Part shown: positions 11,633 to 24,110 of the stretch, one piece after another
Layout of the letters: the number at the start of each line of letters is the position of its first letter
Position numbering within the stretch: the stretch's first letter is position 1
NCBI RefSeq assembly: GCF_023898315.1
Contig: NC_064621.1
Span: 16,738,501-16,802,500, forward strand
Length of the DNA: 64,000 bases
Direction of reading: 5' to 3'
From: Schistocerca nitens
Lineage: Eukaryota; Arthropoda; Insecta; Orthoptera; Acrididae
Translations under genes and position numbers: made by a program
The notes under the pieces: generated by a model
Database searches by the model: none
The model's input: only the letters and a program-made list of their open reading frames with translations
Told to the model about the DNA's origin: nothing

Positions 11633-12229
11633 GTAGCCTAGGAACGTTGCACGCCGTAACGCTGTCTTAAGAATTACAGACTTACTTACTTACTGTGTCA
11701 AATCTTTCAAATAATATTATAGCTTTTAAGAAGCAGATTATGACAGCAATTATTCGGCAAATAATTATATGAAACACTGAAAATCAGATTTTTGTTGCCT
11801 CGGTAAGTCGTTACATAGACGGCCTGCAACTATGACTGGTTGAGCGTTTCAGCCTTTAGTAGTACAGAAGAGAACAAGTAAGAGACGTGACGTCAGCAAT
11901 AGGTGTGAACTCCGGACATTATCGGGAGCGACTACAGTACAGGCTACTACTGCACCACGCAGCTTTTACTGAATGGCCAGAGTATAACGAAGTAGCAAAC
12001 TGCAACTTCATTACTTATTTACGATTGTGGGTGCTAATATGCGAGAGTACCAAGTTTCGATAACTTCTGGAAATATTTGATATACATTAGGACCCACGTG
12101 AGTATCTAAACATTAACAAAATGATACAGTACACGTGGCTAATGATTATGTCAACGGTGCCCAATACATACTACAGTATTTCCTAGCACGTCGGACGTGT
12201 TGAGTATAAAGGTACGTTGAGGAAGGGCA
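11633..12229. other. unassigned sequence
   Basis: No gene, repeat family or structure recognised. Confidence 0.4.
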
Positions 12230-12350
12230 CTGGTATCTATTGCCTTCAGGATCTGGTGGACGAACAGAGCGAGGTGGATCTCACACGATCGTCGTTTGCG
12301 GAATCCGTGTTTATTCGTGCGGAGGAGATTTTCTGTCTCCAGAAAGGTCA
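12230..12350 (-). pseudogene. CR1/L2-type LINE reverse transcriptase fragment
   Basis: On the minus strand a 40-residue stretch reads FLETENLL...NKHGFRKRRSCE...LALFVHQI. It matches, position for position, the HGFRK.RSCETQLALF block of the two larger CR1-type copies (45240-45350 and 22340-22460). Only this RT segment survives. Confidence 0.75.
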
Positions 12351-12479
12351 GAGTCGCGAGCAATGGACACTGTCCATACACAGCTTGCATAAAAATGGCT
12401 ACAGGCCACAAAACAGCTGTGAATATCGAGCGAAGTGTACGTCACATCTCGCCGTCCCCATTCATCTGTGACATCAGCA

Positions 12480-13802
12480 ACAACAACGAAGCAGATGCAA
12501 GTCTTTGCTTTGGCTTAAGAAACCCTGATTCCTGGGCAACCATAAATAACACCGCCAACCAAACATCGCACACAGAACTGTTGAAGTCAAAGCCGCAAAG
12601 AAATACAAAAGAAAAGGCGCCATGATCCTCTTAGGTTGGCTCAGTTGCATTTTTAGACATTAGGTACAATTATTGTTACCTAATATACAAGGTCGATATA
12701 ATCACATTTTCGACCTTGAGAAACGAGTGTTCGTAGGACAACCAAACTTTATGAAAACATTTGTAAGGACATGCGGAATAATTATAACAAATAAGCCAAA
12801 GAAGTGACCACATCTTAATTTGCACGTGAGAGGGAAATAATTGTTAACTGCTGCCATGTTTACGTTGTAGGTCACAAACGCTGCTCAGTCTGCCGACCAT
12901 GTTCATTCACGACAGCCTCGAACCGCACCAGAGACTGCTCTAATACTACACGAAACGTCTCATTTGGAATGCCGGCTACCTTCCTCGCTCATGTGAACCT
13001 CCAGCATGTGTTAGAGTCCCGCAATGCCAAGACGCGACAGTAACACCACTAAGAACGCAGATCCTATAGCGCACAGTCTTGGACTCATTCCTATAAAGTT
13101 GAGTACTCATAGATTAAATAGTTCTCCTTGTATACCGGCTCAAGTAGCGAAATTTTTAACCATCCTTTATTTAATAGATATGTTGTACTTTCTTTTATAT
13201 GTGGTATAATTGCTTGTACTTATACACTACTTTCAATTAGTATAAGCATACTGTGTATCATTTAGAAATCTAAAATAGCAAGCAGGTGGTATGGGGTGTG
13301 CTGTGCATCGACTTCTTCCGATGTTGGCACAGAACCTGTGGGTAGGAGAGTTTCTATATAGAAGTAACCTGACAACTGGTGAAGACTAATATAAAAGAGG
13401 TTTAAGAACAGCATTCCATATCTTGAGAGGTGGTAGTATGAATGAAAACAAAACGAAAATGTGTAGTAAACGTGGGCTCGAAAACGTTTACCTTAAGAGA
13501 TTCGAGGGCTAGTTCATCTTCGCTACTGTGAAACACATCCCTTCTACTGCTAGCTCACTGCTATTGCGAACTACCAAAATAATGCACTAAACAAATGACG
13601 ACACGTTCCTGTGTAAACGTACGTGGGTACAGCAAGCAGTAAGCATCTATTCGTGTTGATACTGCGAACTGTATTCACAATTCTGGGTAAGTACAGTGCA
13701 TAATTTAGTTCTAACGGAACCAGTTTGTTTTTTGGCAAATTTTTGAAATGCTTTTATAAATTACAGTTCTATCCTACCAACAGAAGGACAGCAAATTCCT
13801 AG
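12480..13802. other. unassigned sequence
   Basis: About 1.3 kb with nothing recognisable. The minus strand at 12860-13020 has a weak resemblance to a transposase C-terminal tail, but not enough to call. Confidence 0.35.
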
Positions 13803-14664
13803 GATTGGATAAAAAGTAATGGCAACACTGCCGCAACATGGAGGAAGTGCGTCCAGTGGCGTGCGTGCTGCGCGTGGCTCACAGCAGAAGGTCGGTCGGA
13901 GCAGTGAGTGCGGGCGTACGGCTGTGTGGCAGTGAAAGTGTGCAAGGCCAGTTCCGATGTTTTCAGGGACTGCATGAGGCGTGTCGTTATGCTGCCACAT
14001 CTTACGGCGGCGGGATGGCTGAAAATGTTTCGGGATGGCAGGGATGTCATTCGAGATCGGCGCTATTAACGGAAACGCCCTGGATGTCCCCACTCACAGA
14101 ATGTGCGCCGTGAATCAGATGATGCTGTGTGAGTGTTATTGTGACTCTGACAGTGTCCGTGGGTCAGTCCTGCATCACGTTGTACCGCAAGGGCAGGCGG
14201 TCACTGCATCCTATTCCTGCAATTTCTTGTGACATCACACTCGTCAAGCACTAAGAAGAAAGCGGCGGTACCTACTGCCACTGCATCTGATCATCTTTCA
14301 TCACAATGCAACATCCGACGCGGCGAACCCCGTGCAGCAGCACCCATGTACTTTGAGTTAGGAGATACAGGAACATCGGTGTATTCATCCGATATCACGC
14401 CATACGATTACACCCTGTTCGCCAAAATGAGGGAAAGTTCTCATGTCGTGCGCTACAACACGAGAGAAGACATCATCCGTGGCATAGGGTGGTTCTCGCG
14501 AGAGACTGACGGACACGCTAACAATGTACGAAAACTTCCATCTCTGTAGGGGAAAGTGACGGAGATGTAGTTCGATTATATTGAGGACATGTAATGCAGT
14601 GAACGTCTGCTAACAAAGTCTCGTACGAATTATAATGTTATTGCAACTGCTTTTTCCAACCTGT
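13803..14664 (+). pseudogene. mariner-like transposon remnant
   Basis: A decayed mariner (DD34D-type) element. Plus-strand frames give, in order, a WLKMFRDGRDVI linker block (about 14018-14060), a LHHVVPQGQAVTA.Y block (about 14170-14210), and SSDITPYDYTLFAKMRE...YNTREDIIRGIG (about 14385-14490). The last corresponds to the third catalytic Asp region (SPD.AP.DY.LF) of mariner transposases. The tail KVTEM...DYIEDM follows at about 14558-14593. The ends ggattggataaaaag (13802) and its diverged complement near 14662 look like terminal inverted repeats. The frame changes several times, so it is dead. Confidence 0.75.
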
Positions 14665-15150
14665 GTGTGTCACGCGGGGAATGGAATACCTGATCTTCTG
14701 TTGCGGTGCAGCAAATGAAAGCAACTACTGAGTCTTTGTCCCGTATATCGTAATGTATCCGGATCATAGAATACTATTAGAATAATTATTGAGCCGTTTT
14801 TTCGGGCGACTAAACACTCTGGCATCGTAGCTCCACCAACGGCGGATCGCTGCAGACCTCGCACCATTCCTGCTCCTGGGACCAGTGTACGAAGAACATC
14901 AGCGCTCACTGGGGCCAGCCGCCCTCTAGTCTGGCCGCTCCTACGTGACCAGTTGCCATTCCGATATCGCGCATATCGTGTACAGCGTGCCCAAACCCTT
15001 GAGCAACAAGATCAGCTGGTCAGAAAGGTGTTCTGTCAATGGCTTCACAAAGTTGTGGTGAAGAGCCAGTCATATTGTTCACACATAAGGCTGGTTTCAC
15101 GCGAGATGGGACCGTCAGGTTTCACAACCAATATGTGTGCTCTTATTCAA
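14665..15150. other. unassigned sequence
   Basis: Nothing recognised between the mariner remnant and the SINE at 15165. Confidence 0.4.
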
Positions 15151-15164
15151 ATCCTCTCGGAGTT

Positions 15165-15361
15165 AGCCTGCCGGAGTGGCCGTACGGTTCTAGGCGCTAC
15201 AGTCTGGAACCGCGCGACCGCTACGGTCGCAGGTTCGAATCCTGCCTAGGGCATGGATGTGTATGATGTCCTTAGGTTAGTTAGGTTTAATTAGTTCTAA
15301 GTTCTAGGCGACTGGTGACCTCAAAAGTTAAGTCGCATAGTGCTCAGAGCCATTTGAACCA
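15165..15361 (+). repeat. tRNA-derived SINE (family A), with TSD
   Basis: The head resembles a type II tRNA with a long variable arm (cgaccgctacggtcg) and a B box ggttcgaatcc. It is followed by the conserved body ccttaggttagttaggttta...gtgctcagagccatttgaacc. A 9-bp target duplication, ctcggagtt, is present at 15156-15164 and 15362-15370. Pol III would read it from the internal promoter, and a partner LINE supplies retrotransposition. Confidence 0.92.
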
Positions 15362-15370
15362 CTCGGAGTT

Positions 15371-16345
15371 GAAGGAGACAGTTATTAGTGCCGATTTTCA
15401 ATTGATGCAAGGGCAAGAAATAGACTAATAAAACGAGTACTACCAAAAAAATGACGGGTGTAAAGTATTGACAGTTCCTATCAAAGGACTTACCTGTCCC
15501 GTTAGAGGAAGTACCATTTCAACAGCGGCTGGATATGTGATACATGCGTGATAGAGCACAAGCCCATTTCCTGCGAAACTTCCGAGAATACCTCACGCAA
15601 ACATTTAAAGCGTAGTGGATAGGTTGTGGAAGTCAAGAACGTTAGCTAGCTCGTTCTCCCTAAGTTAATCCCTAGGGATTTTGGTTATGGAGGCAGTTGA
15701 CATCTTTAGTCTACGTAAGCCCCGTTTATGATGTACAAACACTGTCTTTTCCGTGTAATTTGTTTACTGCATTTACTACCCATGACACCGTCAGTCGGCT
15801 CAAAATATCCACGGTCGTACAAAAAATAGCCTGAGGAAAGAGGAAGCCGAAGAAAAACAGCGATGCCCACAAGAAACAAAATTTTACTACCAATTACTGC
15901 CAAACAATCTGCGAGAAGTATCTTTGTAAAAAGAGATGCTTCGAAGGTGACTATACGGTCCAAACTACTTAGATGGTGACCCCGCCAATCTGTCGATGAA
16001 ATCGGCCGAGTTTCGTATACGATGTGAACGTTTGCCCAACAGTGGCCTCAACAAGGAAGGAAGGTGCTTGGCTGTATCGTATGTTGCGGACAAATATCGC
16101 TTGTTATTGGCCCCTGCTACCATTCCCTCCTCCCGCAGTCTCCGGCCATAGAGAGAGACTTGTGGTAATAAGACTTTTCATTTTTTAGAAAATACTGTTT
16201 TGAAATTCAGGTTTTTAAACCACAAGGTTACAATATAAACAACAGCTGCCACGGCCTGCCGCCGTACCATTGTCACTTTGCTCCATAGTTCTGCTTCATA
16301 CGTATTGGTACAAGTTGGGAGTCTTCGTGACTGACATCATGTTTC
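15371..16345. other. unassigned sequence
   Basis: No recognisable gene or repeat. An 85-codon minus-strand frame at 15706-15963 has no family features. Confidence 0.4.
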
Positions 16346-16356
16346 CAAATGCTGCC

Positions 16357-16546
16357 GCCGGCCGGAGTGGCCGAGCGGTTCTAGGCGCTACAGTCTGGAA
16401 CCTCGCGACCGCCACGGTCGCAGGTTCGAATCCTGCCTCGGGCATGGATGTGCGTGACGTCCTTAGGTTAGTTACGTTTAAGTAGCTCTAAGTTCTAGGG
16501 GACTGATGACCTCAGATGTTAAGTCCCATAGTGCTCAGAACCATTT
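16357..16546 (+). repeat. tRNA-derived SINE (family A), with TSD
   Basis: Full-length copy with A-box region gtggccgagcgg, B box ggttcgaatcc and the standard body. An 11-bp duplication, caaatgctgcc, occurs at 16346-16356 and 16547-16557. Confidence 0.93.
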
Positions 16547-16557
16547 CAAATGCTGCC

Positions 16558-17197
16558 AGCCACAACATTCGAACGGTTGTTTTGAAGCTGCTCTATGAAC
16601 TTGTGTTCAATATTAATCAACAAGGCATTTATCGGTTAATGACGATGAAGATATTCATGTTCCATCTGAGTCTCGTACAATTCCGATTTCCCACGTCTTC
16701 ACGAAACGTTAATTTCGTGTTCATTTGTACCATAGCAGCTGATCGTTGCCTCGCGCATGAGTTGATAACCATGCAATTAAAGATAAAACATTCCCCTCTT
16801 CCCCCTCTGAGGCTGCCGTAATATTCCTCCTATCCTCTCCTCTCCTCCCCACATCATGTTACACTGCCATGGGGAAAGACTATATGTAATCATTACATTG
16901 TAATGTTCTGCAGTCAGATTTTTTCATTTGAAACTTTCACGATAGTGAGTGAAAAAGACATCAGAAGTTATATTTATATAGGTAATAAATAAATTCGCTT
17001 CTAAATGTAATATGTAACTATTAGAATAAATAATATATATGACTTACTTTTACATTCGTAAAATAATTAAGTAGTTTCTATGTTACTAGCCAAAGAGAGA
17101 GGTCTTTACCATTTAATTAACATGAGACTCTACGTGTAAAACTTGAATTGAAAAACCACTATTGTTGTTTGTAATTTTTGGCGGCCTTGGTCACACA

Positions 17198-17236
<39 letters not shown>

Positions 17237-18330
17237 CCTCCTGGCCGTCACATCACGTTGGCGACCCATTGTTACGTTCACTTGTGGTGGTGCAGCGGCA
17301 AATTATAGTACGTTGTGATTTAATACACGTGTACTATTTCAAATCTCTGGTACTGAACTGTTGGAAAAAAAAGGGGGGCGGGATTTCTGGGTGGTGCTGG
17401 AACGCGTTCCGGTCGAAATTAAGCCCTGAGTGGTACACAACCATGCGGTCGTAACCTCTTGATGAACCATGGAGGTAACGAGGCAACATTTAGGAGTGCA
17501 CAAGTGTTGCGTTACACACTTTCTATAGGATCACAGTCAATCCTTCTGGAAGTAGACTCGCTTAACACAGCATACATCTTATCAGTTTACATGCTACTAG
17601 GTAACAATACCATCGAACTACCTTTCGATAGTGGAACGGAAGAGAAATAACTAGTAGGTGGATCGATGAACCTCTGCCAGGCACTTAATTGTGAATTGCT
17701 GAATAATCCTGTAGATTTAGGTGAGCCTTGAGAACTATCATGTCCGGATCCTCTTGCAGATTTCGTAGTGCAACCCTTCCGCGGAGCTTACGTTGTTGTT
17801 TTAAGGAGGAACTTTCGAAAAAGCTCGCAAGTTTCTTGTGTTATTACTTCTGCAACATCTAAAGGAAGCGTCGTACGGCTTCTTTTCTCGACATTAGCAT
17901 GACTAGCCTTATACGTAATTAACTGTGCAGTCGCAGTCTTAACGACGGCCACTATCAAGCCAGAAAGTTTTTCGACCATTCAGTTCATCAGGAAAATTTT
18001 AAAATTCACATTAGAACTCAGTACAGCAATATCAACGGAAATAAGTCTCCAAGTAAGTGACTCCCGTCGTGCTCCGAGATTAAGACCGTCACTGTTTGTA
18101 ATGTTTTTGAACGTCAAGACGGACAGAGTAACAGTTTCATCGTAAGTTTTGCGAACAGTCCTGCTGTGTATAATACATAATAACAATCGTACTACATAAA
18201 ACATTGTAAGGGAAATCGAGGAAACGTAAAGAGGTTCGACGCTTTTTTCATAGACTCTCAACCGATCCTAATAAATAGGTGAAAAAAGCCTTTTGTAGTT
18301 CGATTGTACTATTGCTGAAGAATCATCGGA
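16558..18330. other. unassigned AT-rich sequence
   Basis: No gene recognised. It contains an AC microsatellite at 17192-17230. Short frames at 16516-16821, 17459-17650, 17788-17979 and 17980-18261 show no domain. Confidence 0.4.
17192..17230 (+). repeat. (AC)n microsatellite
   Basis: About 39 bp of AC dinucleotides with one interruption. Confidence 0.95.
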
Positions 18331-18490
18331 GCGGGCTGCTGTGGCCGAGCGGTTCTAGACGCTTAAACCTAACTAACCTAAGGACATCACACACATTCAT
18401 GCCCGAGGCAGGATTCGAACTTGCGACCGTAGCTGCAGCGCGGTTCGAGGTTGAAGCGCCTAGAACCGGTCGGCCAAAACGGCCGGCGGC
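18331..18490. repeat. self-inverted SINE (family A)
   Basis: 18331-18363 is a plus-strand SINE head (gtggccgagcggttctag). At 18364 the sequence switches to a minus-strand SINE running from the body (taaacctaactaacctaagg) back through its own complete head, ending ggccggcggc at 18490. The 3' part of the body is missing. The two heads form an inverted repeat of about 33 bp around the inner segment. Confidence 0.8.
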
Positions 18491-18519
18491 TATGCTTTAG
18501 AAGTTTCCGTGGGAAGCCG

Positions 18520-18735
18520 TACAAATCTTGCGTGCTGTCCCGATTTTTCCCATGTGATTTTCATATTTTTGACGCTCTGAAGGAATACATTTCTGGCTGC
18601 CGATTTCCTTCGGAGGAAGATGTGAACGCCTGGGCATAATCATGGGTCGGTAGGGAACCACAAAGGTTTTCCCATGAAGGCAATGACGTCCGTGTCTCAA
18701 AGTGGGATAAATGTGTTAACAGTTTTGGCTATTAC
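18520..18735 (+). pseudogene. mariner-like transposase C-terminal fragment
   Basis: Plus-strand translation with one frame change and one stop gives PCDFHIFDALKEYISG.RF, then SEEDVNAWA, then a WVGREPQRF...G.DVRVSKWDKCVN segment. That is the order of the last catalytic region and C-terminal tail in mariner-family transposases. There is no N-terminal half; the fragment starts just after the self-inverted SINE. Confidence 0.65.
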
Positions 18736-18739
18736 TTAT

Positions 18740-19660
18740 GAGATAATTAATATTTACTTTCTTTTTCGTATGTGTCTTGCTTTCATTTGACTGTCCCTTG
18801 TACTTAATACAGAAATTCGTGTGTAGATCAAAATGTCAAAACACTCAGTGGCTTTGGAATTGAAGAAATGTGACTGCATAAAAGTAAGTCCTCCAGGAAA
18901 ATGCCAGATATATACAGTATCTGGAAGAACAAGTCATATTATAGAACTGTATTAATTAAGGATATTCAAAAAATTAACGAATAATGATACATATTAGTCC
19001 CAAAAAAGAACTTCCTGTTAGTGGCAGTATACCCCTACGCTGAAAAGGCAAGCGATAAAGTCACCAAAAAATGTAATAAAAAACGCATCTTACATCCTTT
19101 GTCTTTCACCCCCTGCATTTACCGACATGAAATTCTTGGTGATTGGTGCAAACTAGTGGCAAGAGAGACAGAGCCTTAAGTAAGTAATAGTTAATTTATT
19201 TCAACATAGTTTTGACGTGTAGGACCAGTTATTAACCTGTTAAAACGCACCAAAAATCTATATTTAATGACAGACGTACTAAAGTGCGATTTTTAATAAA
19301 TGAATATACAAATTCCGAAAATATTCACATTTCTAGAAATATACTTTCACTCACTCCGTATACAAGGTCCGTTACTCGTCTCTAAAATATTGGCAGCAGC
19401 AGTCATACTCCGTGTATAACCGGAAAGGCTGAAAAGTATGTAAATGAAATCACTACAACCAAGACTGACACTAACAGCTTTAACTTCCAGAGACTTCTGT
19501 TAATCAGTTGCTTCAGCGAACTGACAGAGCGCGTCAAAACATTCACATAGCCGCAGAGACTAGTTTCATTAGGTTGATTCATCCGACGGCAAAGGAAAAA
19601 ACGACTCAACGAAGAAACAGTCGATTGGCCAATTGGTTCTTTAACCAGTCGGCTGTGTCA
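18740..19660. other. unassigned sequence
   Basis: About 0.9 kb, AT-rich, with no gene or repeat family recognised. Confidence 0.4.
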
Positions 19661-19679
19661 CCACTACATTCACGCCATT

Positions 19680-20105
19680 ACGTATGCAAGCTGATGGGGG
19701 CAATATTATGCTCTGGAGGACACTAACCTGGGCCTCCGTGGGACCTGTGGTTGGAACTGGAGGCACCTGACCGCTGTGGAGCACCTGCATCCCTCCGTGC
19801 TTCATGTCTTCCCCATATTCCAGCTGGAAATCTCTTCTCAGTGATCTGAGGAGCACGGTAGTGAACTGACGCTGAATTTTTTGGTCACCAGATTCACCTG
19901 ATCTGAATCCGATGGAACTCACCTAGGACGTTACGAGGCACGAAATCTGCGCCTACGGAGCATCGGCTGGGTAACTGAGTGCCCTCGCGCCCAATATCAC
20001 CGGCAACGTACCAGCAACTCGTTAAGTCCAAGCCGCGCAAAGTCGCTGTTGCATTGCGAAGGCGGACCAAGATACCTTTAAGAAGGTGGTCTTAATTATA
20101 TAGGC
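19680..20105 (+). pseudogene. Tc1-like transposase remnant
   Basis: Frames on the plus strand give a GGNIMLW.TLTWASVGPVV-type block (19695-19755), then SPDSPDLNPMEL (about 19888-19920), where the family has SPDLNPIE, then a C-terminal stretch. The tail at 20079-20105 resembles the terminal sequence of Tc1-like elements. There are many stops and shifts. Confidence 0.55.
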
Positions 20106-20109
20106 TTGC

Positions 20110-21237
20110 CATTTATCACGTACGATTAATAGAGGGCGTAGAGGAGATGCAAAGGAGGACTGCTCATTTACATCAGTGGCTCGTATAATGAACACGAGGG
20201 CCTCGCGGTTATGCTCTTCCAATGAGAGACGCTGCGAGAGTGTCTTCGTTTAAAAGTATCGAGAGCGGATATATGGAGAGTTCATAAAGTTCTGAAGAGA
20301 AAGCATGGATCTACATCCATGTTGTAGGCTTGCGAGCATGTATCAATGGTTGAGATGCATTATGCTTTTTTTTTCTTTTTTTAATTAACACTTTCACTTC
20401 CCCCAAATCTGAGACTGGTTGGCAGCAGCCACATTGCTGCTGTTCAACCAAATGTTGTTAAAATATATACATATATTTTTCTACAGTTAAAAAAATTAAA
20501 AGTAGTCACAAAGTCCATGAAACAATTTGAAATGTCGCTAAAGATAATTAGCCAGGAACAACGTAACATTGAATACAGTATGTGAAACGAGAACTTCTAA
20601 AATATATTTTACTATATTTATATATGTCATATGTGTCCACCTTTAGTCACACGGCAAACTTGTTATCGGTAGTCCAATTCTGCCCCTACACGACCCATCA
20701 TATTAGGACTGCCAGCGAGAATAGCTGCTGCAACGCAGGGTCGCAAGTCTTCGAGTTTCTGTTGTAGAGGTGCAATACGAGCGCTACCCTTGATGTAACC
20801 CCACAAGAAAAAATCGCAACAGAGCGATGGGTTCAGATGGCTGGAATATATCGGCTGAGTAGAACAAGTAGGGGAGAGTCGTTAGGATTTCTCCTTGCGA
20901 CCATCTTGCAAACGGATGTTACTGACTACGGTTGATAGTGCCAAAAGGCTGACAGTGTCTGAAAGGAATCTATAAGGCAGACGTTAATTGATTTGAAGTA
21001 CACAGGTATGCTGTTGGACAACATTTCCTCATCGTTCACGGTTTCAAGTAGCTACCGAAGTAGCGATTCCGGTCACAAAAACGGACAACGGCAGGGAGAG
21101 TGGTGTGCTGATCACGTGTCCCTCCATACCCGCATCCAGTGACTCCTGTGGGCTGAGGATGACACGGCGGCCGGTCGGTGCCGTTGGACCTTTAAGGCCT
21201 CTTCGGAAGGAGTTTAATTTTGTTAAGTTTATATCAT
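20110..21237. other. unassigned sequence
   Basis: About 1.1 kb without recognisable coding content. It ends at the 3' microsatellite of the CR1-type LINE. Confidence 0.4.
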
Positions 21238-21300
21238 CATTACATCTACATCTACATTCATACTCCGCAAGCCACCCAACGGTGTGTGGCGGAGGGCACT

Positions 21301-24110
21301 TTACGTGCCACTGTCATTACCTCCCTTTTCTGTTCCAGTCGCGTATGGTTCGCGGGAAGAACGACTGTCGGAAAGCCTCCGTGCGCGCTTGAAACTAATT
21401 TTACATTCGTGATCTCCTCCGGAGGTATAAGTAGGGGGAAGCAATATATTCGATGCCTCATCCAGAAACGCACCCTCTCGAAACCTGGCGAGCAAGCTAC
21501 ACCGCGATGCAGAGCGCCTCTCTTGCAGAGTCTGCCACTTGAGTTACTAAACATCTCCGTAACGCTATCACGCTTACCAAATAACCCTGTGACGAAACGC
21601 GCCGCTCTTCTTTGGATCTTCTCTATCTCCTCCGTCAAGCCGATCTGGTACGGATCCCACACTGATTAGCAATACTCAAGTATAGGTCGAATGAGTGTTT
21701 TATAAGCCACCTCCTTTGTTGATGGACTACATTTTCTAAGGACTCTCCCAATGAATCTCAACCTGGTACCCGCCTTACCAACAATTAATTTTATATGATC
21801 ATTCCACTTCAAATCGTTCCGCACGCATACTCCCAGATATTTTACAGAAGTAACTGCTACCAGTGTTTGTTCCGCTATCATAAAATCATACAATAAAGGG
21901 TCCTTCTTTCTATGTATTCGCAATACATAACATTTGTCTATGTTAAGGGTCAGTTGCCACTCCCTGCACCAAGTGCCTATCCGCTGTAGATCTTCCTGCA
22001 TTTCGCTACAATTTTCTAATACTGCAACTTCTCTGTATACTACAGCATCATCCGCGAAAAGCCGCATGCAACTTCCGACACTATCTACTAGGTCATTTAT
22101 ATATATTGTGAAAAGCAATGGTCCCATAACACTACCCTGTGGCACGCCAGAGGTTACTTTAACGTCTGTAGACGTCTCTCCATTGATAACAACATGCTGT
22201 GTTCTGTTTGCTAAAAACTCTTCAATCCAGCCACACAGCTGGTCTGATATTCCGTAGGCCCTTACTTTGTTTATCAGGCGACACTGTGGAACTGTATCGA
22301 ACGGCTTCCGGAAGTCAAGCAAAATAGCATTTACCTGGGAGCCTGTATGTAATATTTTCTGGGTCTCATGAACAAATAAAGCGAGTTGGGTCTCACACGA
22401 TCGCTGTTTCCGGAATCCATGTTGATTCCTACAGAGTAGATTCTGGGTTTCCAAAAACGACATGATACGCGAGCAAAAAACATGTTCTAAAATTCTACAA
22501 CAGATCGTCTTCAGAGATATAGGTCTATAGTTTTGTGCATCTGCTCGACGACCCTTCTTGAAGACTCGGACTATCTGTGCTCTTTTCCAATCATTTGGAA
22601 CCTTCCACTAGAGACTTGCGGTACACGGCTGTTAGAAGGGGGGCAAGTTCTTTCGCGTACTCTGTGTGGAGCCGAATTGGTATCCCGTCAGGTCCAGTGG
22701 ACTTTCCTCTGTAGAGTGATTCCAGTTGCTTTTCTATTCCTTGCACACTTATTTCGATGTCAGCCATTTTTTCGTTTGTGCGAGGATTTAGAGAAGGAAC
22801 TGCAGTGCGGTCTTCCTCTGTGAAACAGCTTTGGAAATAGGTGTTTAGTATTTCAGCTTTACGCGTGTCATCCTCTGTTTCAATGCCATCATCATCCCGG
22901 AGTGTCTGGATATCCTGTTTCGAGCCACTTACTGATTTAACGTAAGACCAGAACTTCCTAGGATTTTCTGTCAAGTCGGTACATAGAATTTTACTTTCGA
23001 ATTCACTGAACGCTTCACACATAGCCCTCCTTACGCTAGCTTTGACATCGTTTAGCTTCTGTTTGTCTGAGAGGTTTTGGCTGCGTTTAAACTTGGAGTA
23101 AAGGTCTCTTTGCTTTCGCAGTAGTTTCCTAACTTTGTTGTTGAACCATGGTGGGTTTTTCCCGTCCCTCACAGTTTTACTCGGCACGTACCTGTCTAAA
23201 ACGCATTTTACGATTGCCTTGAACTTTTTCCATAAACACTCAACATTGTCACTGTCGGAACAGAAGTTTTCGTTTGGATCTGTTAGGTAGTCTGAAATCT
23301 ACCTTCTATTACTCTTGCTAAACAGATAAACCTTCCTCCCTTTTTTTATATTCCTATTAACTTCCATATTCAGGGATGCTGCAAAGGCGTTATGATCACT
23401 GATTCCCTGTTCTGCACTTACATACTCGAAAAGTTCGGGTCTGTTTGTTATCAGTAGGTCCAAGATGTTATCTCCACGAATCGGTTCTCTGTTTAATTGT
23501 TCGAGGTAATTTTCGGATAGTGCACTCAGTATAATGTCACTCGATGCTCTGTCCCTACCACCCGTCCCAAACATCTGAGGTTCCCAGTCTATATCTGGTA
23601 AACTTAAATCTCCACCTAAGACTATAACATGATGGGGAAATGTATGTGAAATGTATTCCAGATTTTCTCTCAGTTGTTCTGCCACTAATGCTGCTGAGTC
23701 GGGAGGTCGGTAAAAGGAGCCAATTATTAACACAGCTCGGTTGTTGAGCGTAACCTCCACCCATAATAATTCACAGGAACTATCCACTTCTACTTCACTA
23801 CAGGATAAACTACTACTAACAGTGACAAACACGCCACCACCGGTTGCACGCAATCTATCCTTTCTAAACACCGTCTGTGCCTTTGTAAAAATTTCGGCAG
23901 AATTTACCTCTGGCTTCAGTCAGCTTTCTGTTCCTACAACGATTTCAGCTTTGGTGCTTCCTGTCAGCGCTTGAAGCTCTGGTACTTTACCAATGGAGCT
24001 TCGACAGTTTACAATTACAATACCGATTGCTGCTTGGTCCCCACATGTCCTGACTTTGCCCCGCAACCTTTGAGGCTGTTGCCCTTTCTGTACTTGCCCA
24101 AGGCCATCTA
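21301..24110 (-). pseudogene. CR1/L2-type ORF2 (endonuclease + reverse transcriptase), broken
   Basis: Reading from 24110 leftward: start of the AP endonuclease (IVNCRSSIGKVPEL, GTES); then 23299-23871 with FYRPPDSAA, GGDLSLPDIDW and ISDHNAF; then 22591-23187 with the RT entry GKSTGPDGIP; then 21666-22463 with QHGFRKQRSCE, SGVPQGSVMGPLLF and the catalytic motif FADD. After the stop following RPILEYC comes the C-terminal VWDPYQIG...RAARFV segment (21301-21662). The order is complete, but at least four frame breaks separate the blocks. No product is expected. Confidence 0.88.

Noticed and set aside
12860-13020. Possible transposase C-terminal tail on the minus strand
   Set aside because: Only weak wording similarity, no catalytic motif, and no termini found.
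15165-15361. Functional tRNA gene (also at the other SINE heads)
   Set aside because: The tRNA-like head is fused to a conserved SINE body, has flanking target duplications and is multicopy; it lacks a clean acceptor stem.
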